Positions 45,353 to 56,219 are shown, numbered from the stretch's first letter. The stretch: 64,000 nt of DNA from Lutjanus erythropterus (GCA_020091685.1 CM034603.1:13979773-14043772), one strand, 5' to 3'. Program-made: numbers and translations. Notes: generated by a model from the letters alone, not told the origin.

Positions 45353-45999
45353 TGAAACAATGCATCATCCTTGCATTGGTTCAATTCAGGAACCGGACCT
45401 TCTATTGTGAATCTGCACTAAGAAACCAAATTACATTCTTTGCACTTTTTCTCACCATTTTCGCTGAAAGGTGGAGTAAGTGGAAAGTTACTGTAGTCTT
45501 CTTGTTGTCAGACTTCGGTGTTGTTAGAGGTGGGGCGCTGAGAGATTTTGGGCAAAAAAAAGAATGTGGATGGTTTTCACTCCCCAGGAAATCTTTTTTG
45601 ATCTGATTTTCTTCTTGTACCACCCTGAGAGCTTTTTTTCTCTCCTGTCGCTCAGAGCCTGTGGTTGTTTAAGGACGGCGTATATATGTGTGTATATCTT
45701 TGTTCATGCCTTCAAAATAATGCCTGTGTGTATGTATATAGTATGTAAAACACTTAATGCGTAGGAGTCTGCTTGTATGTCTTTGTGTATAAACAGTATA
45801 TACTGTATGTTACCAAATTGCCCACACAAGTGTATAAACATCTGTGCGTATGTGTTGATTTAGGTGTTGTGTATGTTTACCATTGCATGTCAGCTACTGT
45901 GTCTGGCACATAATTGTGTGTCTGTGTGATTTCACCAGATGACACATGCACTGTAGCCTATGTATGTGTGTCTACATTTTCCATATTGGGAGTGACACA
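45353..45999. other. Unique DNA with TG-rich patches
   Basis: Short TATG/TGTG patches occur at 45680-45760 and 45900-45975. Paired frames at 45340-45623 on opposite strands have no domain. No gene is called. Confidence 0.35.
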
Positions 46000-46345
46000 T
46001 GTAAAATCGAGCAGATCTGTAGTACAAGATGCAGGATTTATTTGCCATTTATTTTGCCATTTACACGGGATAACGGCCCATAAACTCTCACGGGGGCGAC
46101 CGATCCTTCTGCAGTCGTCATAATCAAAAGCCAGCGTTCGCTCCATCCATCTCAGCACTCCATTCAAGCTAACAACATTACTATTCATCATCAGTATTCA
46201 CACCTGTCCAAATCCATAACCTCATTGCCTTGAGGGAGGGGAAAAAAAAGAAAAAGAAGTCATCGCCATCTCGCAGAGAAGGGGAAGAATCCAATTCCCC
46301 TCTGCCTGCGTTTCCTACATGCATTTGTCATACATCAACCAGACA
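46000..46345. promoter_or_regulatory. Candidate conserved non-coding element
   Basis: A repeat-free block with dense intact CpG words: ACACGGGATAACGGCCC at about 46063-46079, CTCACGGGGGCGACCGATCC at about 46087-46106, then CAGTCGTCATAATC and CCAGCGTTCGC. They are flanked by AT words (TTTATTTGCCATTTATTTTG). The 69- and 77-residue frames on opposite strands have no domain. The CpG retention in AT-rich surroundings makes it a good regulatory candidate. Confidence 0.33.
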
Positions 46346-46854
46346 AGTCAACTCCCTCCTCTCCTCGCACGCAGTTCCTCTCTGACCCGGCTAGCTTTGT
46401 CCTGACTCATAAAGAGAGCTAAATGAAAACCATCCCAACCCCCCCCCCCCCCTCTGTCGCTCTTGTCTCTCTGCAACCGAAACTCATTTCCTCTGCACAG
46501 TGTATCAGCGGGAACAAAATACACACAATATCGAAGTCAAAGTCAGCAAGGCTGGCCCGCCCCCCTCCTCCGATCAGCTCAGACAAATAGTGTACATTTC
46601 TCAAGGAATTCCCTGAATGTGGGAGTGGACCTGCAGATGTTGGAGATCCGTCACCCCTCAAATCCCCCACCCCGCTCCCAAACGCCCCCTCCGCCCCTTT
46701 CATGTTTCCCATTTGCTTTTGTATTTGGTGTTGTGAATGCACAAACAGATGCAGGAAGGCACACATGCACAAAGGCACTCGAACAGCCGATGTGTACACT
46801 TGTACACACGTACAAACACACTGTTACACACATTGGTCATGGACATAGTCTCTC

Positions 46855-46856
<2 letters not shown>
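46346..46856. repeat. C-rich, low-complexity region with C14 run
   Basis: A C-homopolymer lies at 46439-46452. A C-tract cluster with six runs of three to five C lies at 46654-46698 and could form a G-quadruplex on the minus strand. An imperfect CA-rich patch lies at 46759-46830. The 173-residue frame across this region is composed of low-complexity sequence and microsatellite. Confidence 0.7.

Positions 46857-46896
<40 letters not shown>
46857..46896. repeat. (TG)20 microsatellite
   Basis: A pure TG run of 40 bases directly adjoining the dispersed repeat that follows. Confidence 0.97.
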
Positions 46897-46897
<1 letters not shown>

Positions 46898-47112
46898 ACA
46901 TGTATTACTCATGTTGTGGGGACAAAAATCAGTTTACACACTCACATTGTGGGGACTCGCCTTCCTTATGAGGACATAATGTAAGTTCAATAAAATTTAA
47001 GGTGAAGACGGGTTAGGGTTAGGGAAGTAGTGGTTATGGGTAGGGTTAGGGTACATTTCTAGGAAATGAATGTAAGTCACTGTAGTGTCCCTTGAAGTGA
47101 TGGAAACAGGAC
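46897..47112 (+). repeat. Dispersed fish repeat with telomere-like TTAGGG words
   Basis: It contains 'tgtggggacaaaaatcag', ATTGTGGGGACTCGCCTTCC, TTATGAGGACATAATGTAAG, then GGTTAGGGTTAGGG (47011-47024) and TAGGGTTAGGG (47041-47051), then 'gaatgtaagtcactgtagtgtccc'. This matches a well-known teleost repeat that usually follows a TG microsatellite. The telomere-like words belong to it and are not a chromosome end. Confidence 0.75.
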
Positions 47113-47546
47113 ATGCAGGTAAACTCATTTGCTCTTCACTGTCACAAACATACAAAAACAAACACACACACGCACATTTGTACAACTCACAAACTATCTC
47201 CAAACACACACACACACACAAACAAACCACTGTTGCAAACCTTTACAGTATGTGCATACACACACCCACACATACTGACACATGCAGGCACAAAAATAAA
47301 CTCCCTCCCTCCTTGCATTTGTGACACACGTGTACATACACACCCACCTCCACACACACACACACAGAATACTTGGACATCCCAGGGCCTGGACCCTCTG
47401 TTTTTCCATTACAAAGTCTGGCAGCAGAACAATTCAGCACTAGCAGTAACACTGCAGCAGTGGGAGACAGAGCTGATGGCCGAGCTCATAAAAGCCTGAT
47501 CCACTAACTCACCAACACACTGGGAGATCACACACACACACACACC
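47113..47546. repeat. Series of short CA-rich microsatellites
   Basis: Short CA runs occur at about 47162-47174, 47204-47220, 47352-47368 and 47528-47545, separated by degenerate CA-rich sequence. The 128-residue frame 47113-47499 is Thr/His-rich from these repeats. Confidence 0.8.
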
Positions 47547-47599
47547 ATTTCCATTAATATGTTGCATAAGTTTCAGAAAAGTCTCTGAGCGCGTTTTTA

Positions 47600-48580
47600 T
47601 CACCTTTTGCGAATATATTAGAAGACAACATGTTCAGATTACATAATTAATACACCATGGCATTTCATCATTGCTTCGACCAAATATTTTTCATTTTTTA
47701 AAGAACAAATATGTTTATTCTGTGTGCCCTTGTTATTGCATATGGACCCAACACCCCAGCTCAGGCCTGACCTGCCTTCAGTTTACCTTTTAAAGGATGT
47801 CTGTCCTCCTCCAACCATAACACTATTGTCCAGTCAACTTTCATGTCAGTCCTAATACGAAGATATACTGTCATGCTGCCCCATCAACACTTAAGCAGTT
47901 AAACCCTGATGATGCTCAACGGACAAATGATGCTCCCCTTGGGTATCACTTTGGGTTCAATCATAGATCCAAGCCTTAACCACTCCTCAAACACTTTAAG
48001 GACTGTAGAAAAGAGGCTGTTAATGGCAGTTGCAATGGATTCCAGTAGTAATATGCTTTCGTGGCATTAAAAATGAACATAATTCACTTAGTTTAATGTC
48101 CATTCATATTCTCAAAATATGCCAGTCATCAAAAGATTCCACACGCTTGTGCAAAATGCCTGTTGGATGACTTCTCAGTTGCTACATCAAATGTTTCTTC
48201 TTCATAGTTCACAATTTAAATATATTTAAATGCAGGATTCAATTTCATTTAATTTAATAAAACCATTTGGATATAATATTATTTCATGAGCTTTAAATGA
48301 TCTATTAGTGTATTTGTGAGCTTTTTGGTATCGTACAGCATATGAATATGTTTCATTTTTCCATTAAGATGCTCAAACATACGTGAGGCTTGTTCAATTG
48401 TTTACATGTGATGATTTCAGTGTTTTTTAATGCTTTAAATTTCAATAGCACATTCCACAGTGAGAAGTGATTCAATAGTGTATGTCTGAGATTTTAATTG
48501 TTTACTATGTTTACAGATTGAATGAGAATGGTGTGTTTTGGTGACCTTAGTTTTATAGGCCTATGTGAGAGTTAACAATT
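47600..48580. promoter_or_regulatory. AT-rich repeat-free stretch, weak regulatory candidate
   Basis: Nearly a kilobase without recognisable repeats or any open frame of 60 residues. The AT-richest part (48190-48560) has many AT-core words (ATTTCATTTAATTTAATAAAA at about 48242, ATGATTTCAG, TTTTAATTGTTTAC near 48492). This may be an AT-rich regulatory element or just neutral AT-rich DNA. Confidence 0.2.
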
Positions 48581-48879
48581 TCACTTAAAGGTGGGAATGT
48601 GAGAGCTAAATGCATATGTCCATACTAATGTTTGAAATAGGATTCATTTCTAATTTTATAACCCTCCACTGATTAAATCTTCTTTGAAAACATCCAAGTC
48701 GTAAGAAATAAGTCCCAACCAATGTTCAGTATTAGCCAATGTGCTGTAAAAAGTGAGACTTTGCATGAGCTTCAACTGTTAACCAGCTACTTAAAACCTA
48801 GAGCACAACAACACAGGCATTTTGAGACAAAACAACCAAACAAAGATGATCTCAGAAGTGGTTTATGTCTTATTACATA
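48581..48879. other. Unique non-coding DNA
   Basis: No gene or repeat assigned. Confidence 0.3.
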
Positions 48880-49180
48880 ACCTGTTCTGACATTTTTGAT
48901 TGGCCATTTACTAAAGCCTCCCTAAAAGCATGATTTATAGAAACAGGGCTGGGATCCAGCAGGCCGGCTGTCTCTCTAATCCCCTTTCCCAGTTTGGTGC
49001 TGGACCAGTAAGTACCACTGCAGAGAGTAAAGGACAGAACAGCATCAGACTGCATTCATACACTGCAGGCAACTAAAGTCAATAAGCCTATTTCTACACA
49101 CATTTTAGAGACAGTCATTAGCTGAGACGAGGATTCGGTCATACCACCTGGTGAGTCTGGAAATCTAATTTTTTCATACG
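48880..49180. promoter_or_regulatory. Candidate conserved non-coding element
   Basis: A balanced, repeat-free block. It includes a reversed CCAAT-type site (GATTGGCC at about 48898-48905), CAGCAGGCCGGCTGTCTCTC near 48957 and TTAGCTGAGACGAGGATTCGG near 49118. Small opposite frames have no domain. Composition-based call. Confidence 0.25.
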
Positions 49181-49620
49181 TTCTCATGTGTTGTTGTTTA
49201 TTACATAAAGAAGAGAGAGAGATAGAGAGAAAGGGAGATAAACACTCCACTGAGGCAGTAACCAATTACATGAAATGGGATTCACAATGTTTGTTGCCAA
49301 TTTTTTCCTCTCTCCCATGTTTCCTGTCACACCCCAGTATATGAATCATTCATCAACATTCACGTAATATAGAAATCTTTGTTGTATTTGTTGCCAGTGG
49401 CTTTTCTGCATGTACTTAGGTTGTTTGTAATGCTAGAAATATACAGTATACATTACATATATATAAATGGGAAGGATAGCTTTTTTCAATGTAAGGAAAT
49501 TAATGCCTGTCAATATGGTCAAAACAGACAATATACCATATAATACAATATAAATAATATATATATGGTGTGTAATATAATATCATACCACCAGATTAGG
49601 CTGATATTTCAGCTGGTTCT
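49181..49620. other. AT-rich DNA with TATA-type runs
   Basis: Short TATATA runs occur at 49446-49465 and 49546-49566. A GAGA-rich patch lies at 49209-49235. No gene or repeat assigned. Confidence 0.4.
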
Positions 49621-50200
49621 ATTGATGGCACTGTTGGTCTGTTGGTCCACATTTTTGGTCCAAACAAAAATATCTTGACATATTGGATGGACTGCCATGA
49701 ACTTGGTCCTTGGTCATGGTCCTCAGAGAATGAATTCCCATGATCCCCTGATTTTTCTTGTTATGTCACCTGCAGGTTGATATTTTGGATTTTGAGTGTT
49801 TCTACCTATTGAATACTGAACTATTGAGTGGATTGCCTTGAAATTTGGCACAGATATTCATGGTCCCTACTGGAAAAAAATTTAATAACCTCAGGTAATC
49901 CATGAGTTTTCTTATTGTGTGCCATCATCAGGTAAAATTTTCAATCTGCCTAGTACTTTGATTATGACTTAAACCTCAGATGTATGCTAGATTTTTTTAG
50001 TGCTAATTACCAATGTTAGCATGCTAAACTAAGATGTTGACAATGGTAACATTTCCTGCTTAAACATCAGCATGTTAGCATTGTCACTGAGCATTTTAGT
50101 ATGCTGATGTTAACACTTAGCTCAAAGCACCATCTTGTGTGTACGTGAGGCCTCACGGCTAGCATGGTAGACCCCTCAGGTTCAGATGTTACAAATCAGA
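49621..50200 (+). repeat. Dispersed fish repeat, copy 2 (partner at 26060)
   Basis: It reads 'ttggtctgttggtccacatt', 'tggatggactgccatgaactt', CATGGTCCTCAGAGAATGAA, GATCCCCTGATTTTTC, 'gattgccttgaaatttggca', 'gccatcatcaggtaaaattt', 'gttagcatgctaaactaagatg', 'catcagcatgttagcattgtc', ending 'gcctcacggctagcatggtag'. It is a more complete copy of the family seen at 26060-26480. Two similar 'gattgcc(a/t)tgaa' modules repeat within it. Non-coding. Confidence 0.8.
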
Positions 50201-50404
50201 CATGGACACTGAAAGCATGAGGGACAAGTGGATCCAAACATGGCTCTGGGTGTCTGTGTGCAGCTGGTGGGTACATTTTATGTAGTTATACATTGGTATG
50301 TGCACAGAGATCCATGCACAGCATTGGAGCATGGGGAGATGACAAACTTTATCTAACATAAATGCTCACAGCTGCACAGTGTAACTCCTTATTTGTGTAC
50401 ATTC
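50201..50404. other. Unique spacer
   Basis: Nothing recognised. Confidence 0.3.
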
Positions 50405-50429
50405 AATAAATAAATAAATAAATAAATAA
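50405..50429. repeat. (AATA)6 microsatellite
   Basis: A pure tetranucleotide run of about 25 bases. Confidence 0.93.
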
Positions 50430-51279
50430 GTAAATCAGACGTAGTGATTAGTGTCACAAGGTTTGAGATAACGAAGCCTTTCATCTGTACAGATTCTAAT
50501 GCCATTTTTTATTCATCCAAGCAATTATGAATCAATGTGCCTGGCAGAGATCATGCTATAGATTGTATGTTGAGAGCGACCAACACAGCTGGTGATGTGC
50601 ATGTCTGTGGATAATCTTGTATACTACTTAATCCATCAGCCTGATATTTTTTGTGCACTTTTATCTGTGACCTTTTGTGGTTGTGGTGATTTACAATAAA
50701 AAATAAAAAAAAACCTTAAAAAGCTTATTGAATGTTCCGTTTTACACCAACTACTGACTTATGTATGTTAAAGAAAACCAACTGTACTATACAGAAAACT
50801 TTGCATACATCAAGATAAGAAAACTTTAACTATACTATACTATACTCCAGAAAAAAACTTTAGTAAAACTTTGCAAATCTCTCCTGGTTGCAGCTAGCAC
50901 TTACGCTGGCATTGCAGTAGGTGCTTCACCATCTGTTGCCTAGTGAGAGCTGCACTCTACTGAGTGTACTCTTTCAGTAATGCTTGATTTCAGTGGAGAC
51001 ATTTCCCCTGTGTCTGTTACAGAAGTTTGTCCATGAAAGATACATTCTTGAGAAAATATTAGATACTTAGAACACTTAAGAACTTTTTGCCATTAAATGT
51101 CAAATTAAGAGATAGTGAATATAGGCAGAAATATCAGCTGCTCAGTCACAGTCATCATTATTATCAGTCCAGTCCTGCCTTAGATTGTTTTGACTCCTCA
51201 TTAGAGAGTATTTATTTCAAATATACTGTGTCTGTGTCACTCCCCTGAATATATGCTGCTCCATATGTGAGTACCATGG
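50430..51279. other. Unique DNA with small CTATA repeat
   Basis: A short (CTATA)3 run lies at 50829-50846, and an A-rich AATAAAAAATAAAAAAAAA patch near 50696-50714. No gene or larger repeat recognised. Confidence 0.35.
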
Positions 51280-51565
51280 CATCCAGTGCTGCCTCCGCAG
51301 ACAGTGTCTCCATGGTGATCTCGGGTAATGAGTAAGCGTGCCACAGCACAATCAGCCGCTAGCTCATTAGCGCATATTTATAAACCCGACCCAGTGGCAG
51401 CACACTGTGTTAAACCACCCAGGCTGGCAGAACCCCGTCCATGGCAGGAGCTGAAAGAAAGGGTGGACGAGGAGCGAAGTATGAAAGAGTTACAGGCCCG
51501 GTCCAAACCGGCATCCAATAATGAACAGCAGATTGCTATGGGAACAAGGTCATTCCTGTTATTAC
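51280..51565. promoter_or_regulatory. Candidate conserved non-coding element
   Basis: A balanced, repeat-free block with AT cores and CpG: CAATCAGCCGCTAGCTCATT at about 51349-51368, then AGCGCATATTTATAAACCCG. An 86-residue plus-strand frame (51328-51588) and an antiparallel 79-residue frame coexist, with no domain in either. I favour regulatory DNA; an unrecognised exon is possible but unsupported. Confidence 0.28.
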
Positions 51566-51976
51566 CTATCTGGACAAACAGTGGGTGAGCAGTGGGATTC
51601 AAAGCATGGCAGAACATATGTGATTTTACATTGGCCTACCTTCACATACTGCTGTTTTATTTTCAAACTTTAATAACAGTTATTTTTTTATATACATATG
51701 GCAGTGTTATAAGTTTATGTAAGGTAGAAAGAAGTGATTTAGACTATATCTGTGTTTTATTCTCTAGAGGCTGCAGACTTTCCCTTCTTTAAATAAAATA
51801 TACGTGGAAACTGAAGATGAGATTTGAGCAGTCTTGAGCTACTCTAAGGATGGCCGAATGTAGCAGGTGGAAAATAATTCACTCTTGATTTCATTTCATT
51901 TCATTTCCTTCTAGTTTAAATTGTAGTCCACTCTATTTGAAAGGCAAATAATACATTTATTACTCAACTACATTTG
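51566..51976. other. Unique AT-rich DNA
   Basis: No gene or repeat assigned. CATTT-type tandem words occur at 51890-51908. Confidence 0.3.
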
Positions 51977-52664
51977 CACTTAATGGTCAAAAGCATCTGG
52001 AAGCACTAAACACATTTATGTATACATTTGTTCTCAGGCTGGTTTTCATGGTTTGGGCTTGGACTCAGCCTGTTACTTCAAATTAAGAAGAATCACTGTA
52101 CACAATGATATTTTAGAAAGCAGTGTCAATCTCACTTGCTCTATTGCTGTTTCAGCGAGGCAATGCCCCTGTGCAAACAGCCAGGTCCATAAAACATGGT
52201 TTTCACTGGAGTATGAGCTTGGCGCTATCAGCCAACACCAGTATTGGGCCTCAGTAATGCTCTTGTGGCTTAAAGAAACCTTATGCAACTATTTTACCAT
52301 AAAGTAACTGCTTCAAAAGTGATTGGATGGTACATTGACTTGTAATAGAGAGAATGCTGCCTGTTTCATTCCCACTCTTTGTCTCAGATGCCTGTTCTTG
52401 CACTATGTAACACTATATAGCACTAAGTGGGTTGAGCTGGTATAATCTCCCGTAGCACGTTATAGCACTACATCATACACCACCAACTATGTCACTTATT
52501 GAAATGTTCTCTGGTTTTCCATCTGATGTCTGCTGGCTGCTCTGCCTCAAATCTCGGTGTGGAGTGATTTAAAGAGTGAAGAATTCATATGGGAAACTTG
52601 AAACCAAAAGAGTGGATGCCTCTCTAGCAGCAAATGGTGTCCACAAACTTTTGGCTGAATGTGG
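51977..52664 (+). mobile_element. Tc1-like transposon fossil, copy B
   Basis: The left end has CACTTAATGGTCAAAAGCAT and the right end GGTGTCCACAAACTTTTGGC (about 52637-52656), a degenerate inverted pair of the same type as copy A. The 84-residue frame at 52053-52307 contains frame pieces of the transposase. Read from 52156 the sequence gives 'RGNAPVQTARSIK', matching 'HDNAPVHKARSIK' of Tc1-like DDE enzymes, where the second catalytic Asp is replaced by Gly here. ACAATGATATTTTAGA and 'taatgctcttgtggct' are further matches to the family. Deleted and inactive. Confidence 0.82.
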
Positions 52665-52734
52665 TGTCTTTCTACCCAATGAAATGTTGTCCTAACTGAG
52701 CTGGTTCTTTAACGTATCTAGAAATCTAGAAGTC

Positions 52735-53285
52735 AAGCACACCATGAAAATTATATAACAGAGGGTGGGCGAGAATTGTTTGTGAAATCAAATCACTCAC
52801 CCCCTGTGCCATAACTTTACGATAATGGAAATTGTCAGAGGTTTGTAAATGGGGATGGCGAAGCAATTTGGTGCCACGTGTTCCTCCATCCCCAAACCCC
52901 CCCACCTCTAAACAATCAGCCAGGGTAATGAAAGTGATAATGGTAATCTTTACGGCCCACCATGCCAGCCCAAGACACCAGCGACCCCCCGACACTGATT
53001 TAATTAGCTTTCTTCTCCTTCTCCTCCTGCCTGTCTTTCATCAGCCTCGACCCTATAAACTATTAATGGCCTCTTAGGCAATTTAGCTTGATCACTCAAA
53101 CTGGCCTGCATTTGGTTCGCCTGAAATGTTTGAAGAGATTAGCAGGACGGGAAAAATGCTCGCCTGCAAAAAAAACTGGAATAAACACATTGGGGAGAGG
53201 GTGGGAGTGATTAATCTCCATCAAAAGAGCTTTATCATGGTCTGGGCACCCAGCGAGAAGACAGGATCGGCTCTTTTTTATATGA
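52735..53285. promoter_or_regulatory. Strong candidate conserved non-coding element
   Basis: Over 500 repeat-free bases directly beside a decayed transposon, yet with clean texture. It shows dense AT-core sites (TGATTTAATTAGC at about 52997-53009, AACTATTAATGGCC at about 53057-53070, GATTAGC and GTGATTAATC), spaced CpG words (CTTTACGATAATGG, GGATGGCGAAGC, GTGCCACGTG with a CACGTG E-box near 52871-52880) and no convincing coding frame. Opposed frames of 60-90 residues overlap throughout. It is one of the two best enhancer candidates here; conservation is untested. Confidence 0.4.
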
Positions 53286-53556
53286 CGATTCAACTAGTGC
53301 TTGGCATGCCAAACCCTGTAAGTGATACATTTGTTGTGCTGCTGTAATGAGGTTTGATTCAAGGCAACAAACCACAGAACAGTCCAGAGGAATGTTATTT
53401 ATAACACGGGTATCGCTGCAGTGGAAAGACCTTACACACACAGTCCTGTATCTGGTGATTTATACGTTTAACTTGAAATACATATTTATAGTTAATTATG
53501 GTTCCATTCAAAACCCAGAATGATACTTGAGGAACTGTATGACCCTCAATCTGAAT
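53286..53556. other. Unique non-coding DNA
   Basis: Nothing recognised. Confidence 0.3.
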
Positions 53557-53665
53557 TTAAAGGGACAGTTCACCCCAGAAAAAAAACATCCACTCACCTC
53601 TAGTGTTATTTATCCATCTAGATTGTTTTGGAGTGAGTTCTCTGGAGATTTGAATCAAACTCGAT
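53557..53665 (+). mobile_element. Truncated left end of the 2748 MITE family
   Basis: TTAAAGGGACAGTTCACCCC, then 'cagaa', matches the start of the element at 2748 exactly over more than 20 bases. It is followed by 'ctagtgtta', 'tccatctaga' and 'tgttttggagtgagtt' in the same order as the other copy. Similarity fades after about 110 bases and no right end is found, so the copy is truncated. Confidence 0.82.
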
Positions 53666-54130
53666 CCCTTATTTTTAATAAATACCCACTGTTTGTCCAG
53701 CTAGGTTTCTTTTGTTGACATGACATACTTTTCTTTTTTAGATTAACTTCTGTCTGTCATTTTACATAAAAGGAAGAAGAAATATCAAGAAATGGAACAT
53801 AGTGGAAACTGACTCAATATTTATTAAGATCATATTGTTGTTGAGTTGTTTGTCAGAATAATTTTAATTCATTTATTATTTAAAAGTTTTGTTTCAACAT
53901 CTTCTTTCCGTAACATTGTTACAGAAAACCACTGTCTCCCACTGTTCAGCAATGTGAGTGGTTCAGGGTTCAGTGCCTTGCTCAAGGAAACATCAACAGA
54001 GAACTAATGCTGAACCAAAGGGAACATTTCTTTTCCCAGACGTTCCAGGAAATTGAGCAGACAGTCTTCCGGTCACAAAACCACTTTGTTGCTCCTTAGA
54101 AAACTGTGACCATCTATTCTCCGTGTCACG
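53666..54130. other. Unassigned DNA with a short dispersed-repeat phrase
   Basis: GGGTTCAGTGCCTTGCTCAA followed by GGAAACATC near 53967 resembles a common fish repeat phrase ('gggttcagtgccttgctcaagggca'). Only this short piece is recognised. Confidence 0.35.
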
Positions 54131-54746
54131 TCGACCCCTTGGGATAGGTCCCATGAATGAACGAATGACTCAGTCACTCCCATCCTGTGGCCATAGGCAT
54201 AGCTTATTGCCATCATCATCCTCGCGAGGACGCACAAACTCAGAATACAAGGGAACTCAGAGAAAGTGGTAAACTAAGGATGTGGGTGCAATGATCCTAA
54301 CAGTACAATTATGTATCACTTTTTCTTCAGGGCTGAAGAAAATAAATGAGAGGATCAAAACATTTAACAAATTAAACAAGGTTAAAGTTTCAAAATGTTA
54401 AACTGAAATGCCATTCTGAAATTAAATAATAAGACAAAATTACTGAAATAAATTCCAGATGGCACAGAAAAAGATGAGCTCTCATTTCAAAGGTGGTATT
54501 TGTCAAACACAAGGATTTACAGCTTTTCTCTGTTTTACATCAGTGGAAATTGGAAATCTTTGGGGTTTTATGCTGTTGTTAAAGACTGAGACATTTTCTG
54601 ACAATTTCTAGACTAAATGATGAATTGATTATTTGAAAAATCATCAGTAACAGCTTATTGACATGGCTGACGTTGGTGGAAATTTGGTTCCTGGGAAGAG
54701 GTTAAGTGAGTTAAGTATTCCCATGGTACATATACACCATACATGT
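54131..54746. other. Unique non-coding DNA
   Basis: No gene or repeat assigned. Confidence 0.3.
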
Positions 54747-54748
54747 AC

Positions 54749-54784
<36 letters not shown>

Positions 54785-54808
54785 GTATATATATGTATGT
54801 GTGTGTGA
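54747..54808. repeat. (AT)n tract grading into TATG and TG
   Basis: Starts as a pure AT run, then TATG-interrupted, then (TG)4. The 87-residue minus-strand frame over it translates the repeat (Tyr/Ile-rich). Confidence 0.92.
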
Positions 54809-56219
54809 TGTGTGATTAAGAAAGGAAAACTTGAACTTGAATAGAAAATTTGTTTCACAAACGCAGCCAAAGCACAGACATCAAATTCCCATGATTTCAA
54901 CACAGGCCTGTCTCTCATGTCTGTATTTTCTGTTTAACCAGTTGTTTAATTGTTAACTACCCTTTCTGCTGCTTCCATTACTCAATTCTTCACAAGAGAT
55001 GATCAAATATGTTGAGTCATGAAGTATAAACTGTTCTAGATGAGAAAATTCAAAGATTGTTGTCTAAAATAGACCAGTTTAAAAAATAAGAGGTAGGCTG
55101 AGATACTTGAGTGAATTGTCATCAACCTGCACTCACTTGTCCCTCCAATCTGCAACACAGTGACTTGCTGTAGCCATGGCGAAGCCTCAGAAATGAAATA
55201 TCTTCTCTTGTGCAAGTTTCCTGCTCTGCCTTATATCACAATGCAGGATCAATGCTAAAACATAGACACATATTTTTTGTAACAGGTTGGTAAACTATTC
55301 AATTGAAAACAGATTTTTTTTGCCATCTACCATTTCTACCAAAGGGCATGCACGTACACACATTAAAGTAATGGATGACCAATGTTCCCAGTAATGGAGT
55401 GCGTTTGACTTACTGTTGCAACAGCAACCATTACTGTACGTGTGATAGAGCATGTTAGTTATCTGTACATCAGGAGTGGTGAAATATGCCGTGGGAAGAG
55501 TCTGTTTTTTGTTTTTAGCAAACAAAAAACATATATTACTCAATAGAAAGGTTTTAGAAAGGAAACCAAAATATATTTTGGATTTATAAAGTGATTTTCA
55601 ACAGTTTTCAAAGACAGAGTTAATAAAATCTCCTCAACACATCAAAGTGTAAGTAAATCATAATTTTCCCATTATTTGCCAGTGATCGACTTCTGCCTTT
55701 CTCTTTCTTGGCTTCAGCCTTCCTAAGAAATTCATCCTGACTGTTTCTTCATCACCTGAGGCAGGTTCCACTAATTCAATCAATACCATCAATTTCAATG
55801 TTTACCCTTCTGTGTTCAGGTCTGGTTTCAATCCAATATGTCCAAAATTAGGCCAATATGACCATTTGTTGTTAAGTTAACATTTATGGATGCCACATTC
55901 TATTTTTCACCATGTTGTCCTTAAGTTAAGCATGACCTCGAGATTTGTACACAACCTCATGCATCATTGTCAAAGAATTTTTTATTTATTTTCTGGAGAG
56001 AATCTAGTCCAGTGACATGATCAGATTACATTGTATGAGATGGTTGAAATATCTTTTATGCAATGATAAGCATGATAAGTTAGTTAAAGTTAAGTTGATG
56101 TTAAAATAAATTATTTCTACAACTATTTACAATCAAACATAATATATCTCAATCTCTGTGACTCTCTTTGACTCTGTTTAAAAGCTTTTACTTGCACAGC
56201 ATGCATGCAAAATGCTAAT
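54809..56219. other. AT-rich DNA, nothing recognised
   Basis: No gene or repeat assigned; short minus-strand frames lack domains. Confidence 0.35.

Noticed and set aside
46463-46984. The longest open frame (173 residues, plus strand)
   Set aside because: It runs through C-rich sequence, CA-rich patches and the (TG)20 tract, giving alternating Cys-Val and His-Thr residues. It has no domain and several other frames are open over the same DNA.
47011-47051. Telomere or chromosome-fusion site
   Set aside because: Only a few TTAGGG-type words are present, and they sit inside a dispersed fish repeat with typical flanks.
47113-47499. 128-residue frame rich in His and Thr
   Set aside because: Translation of CA-rich microsatellites.
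54655-54918. 87-residue minus-strand frame
   Set aside because: Its centre is the AT/TATG microsatellite translated into Tyr and Ile.
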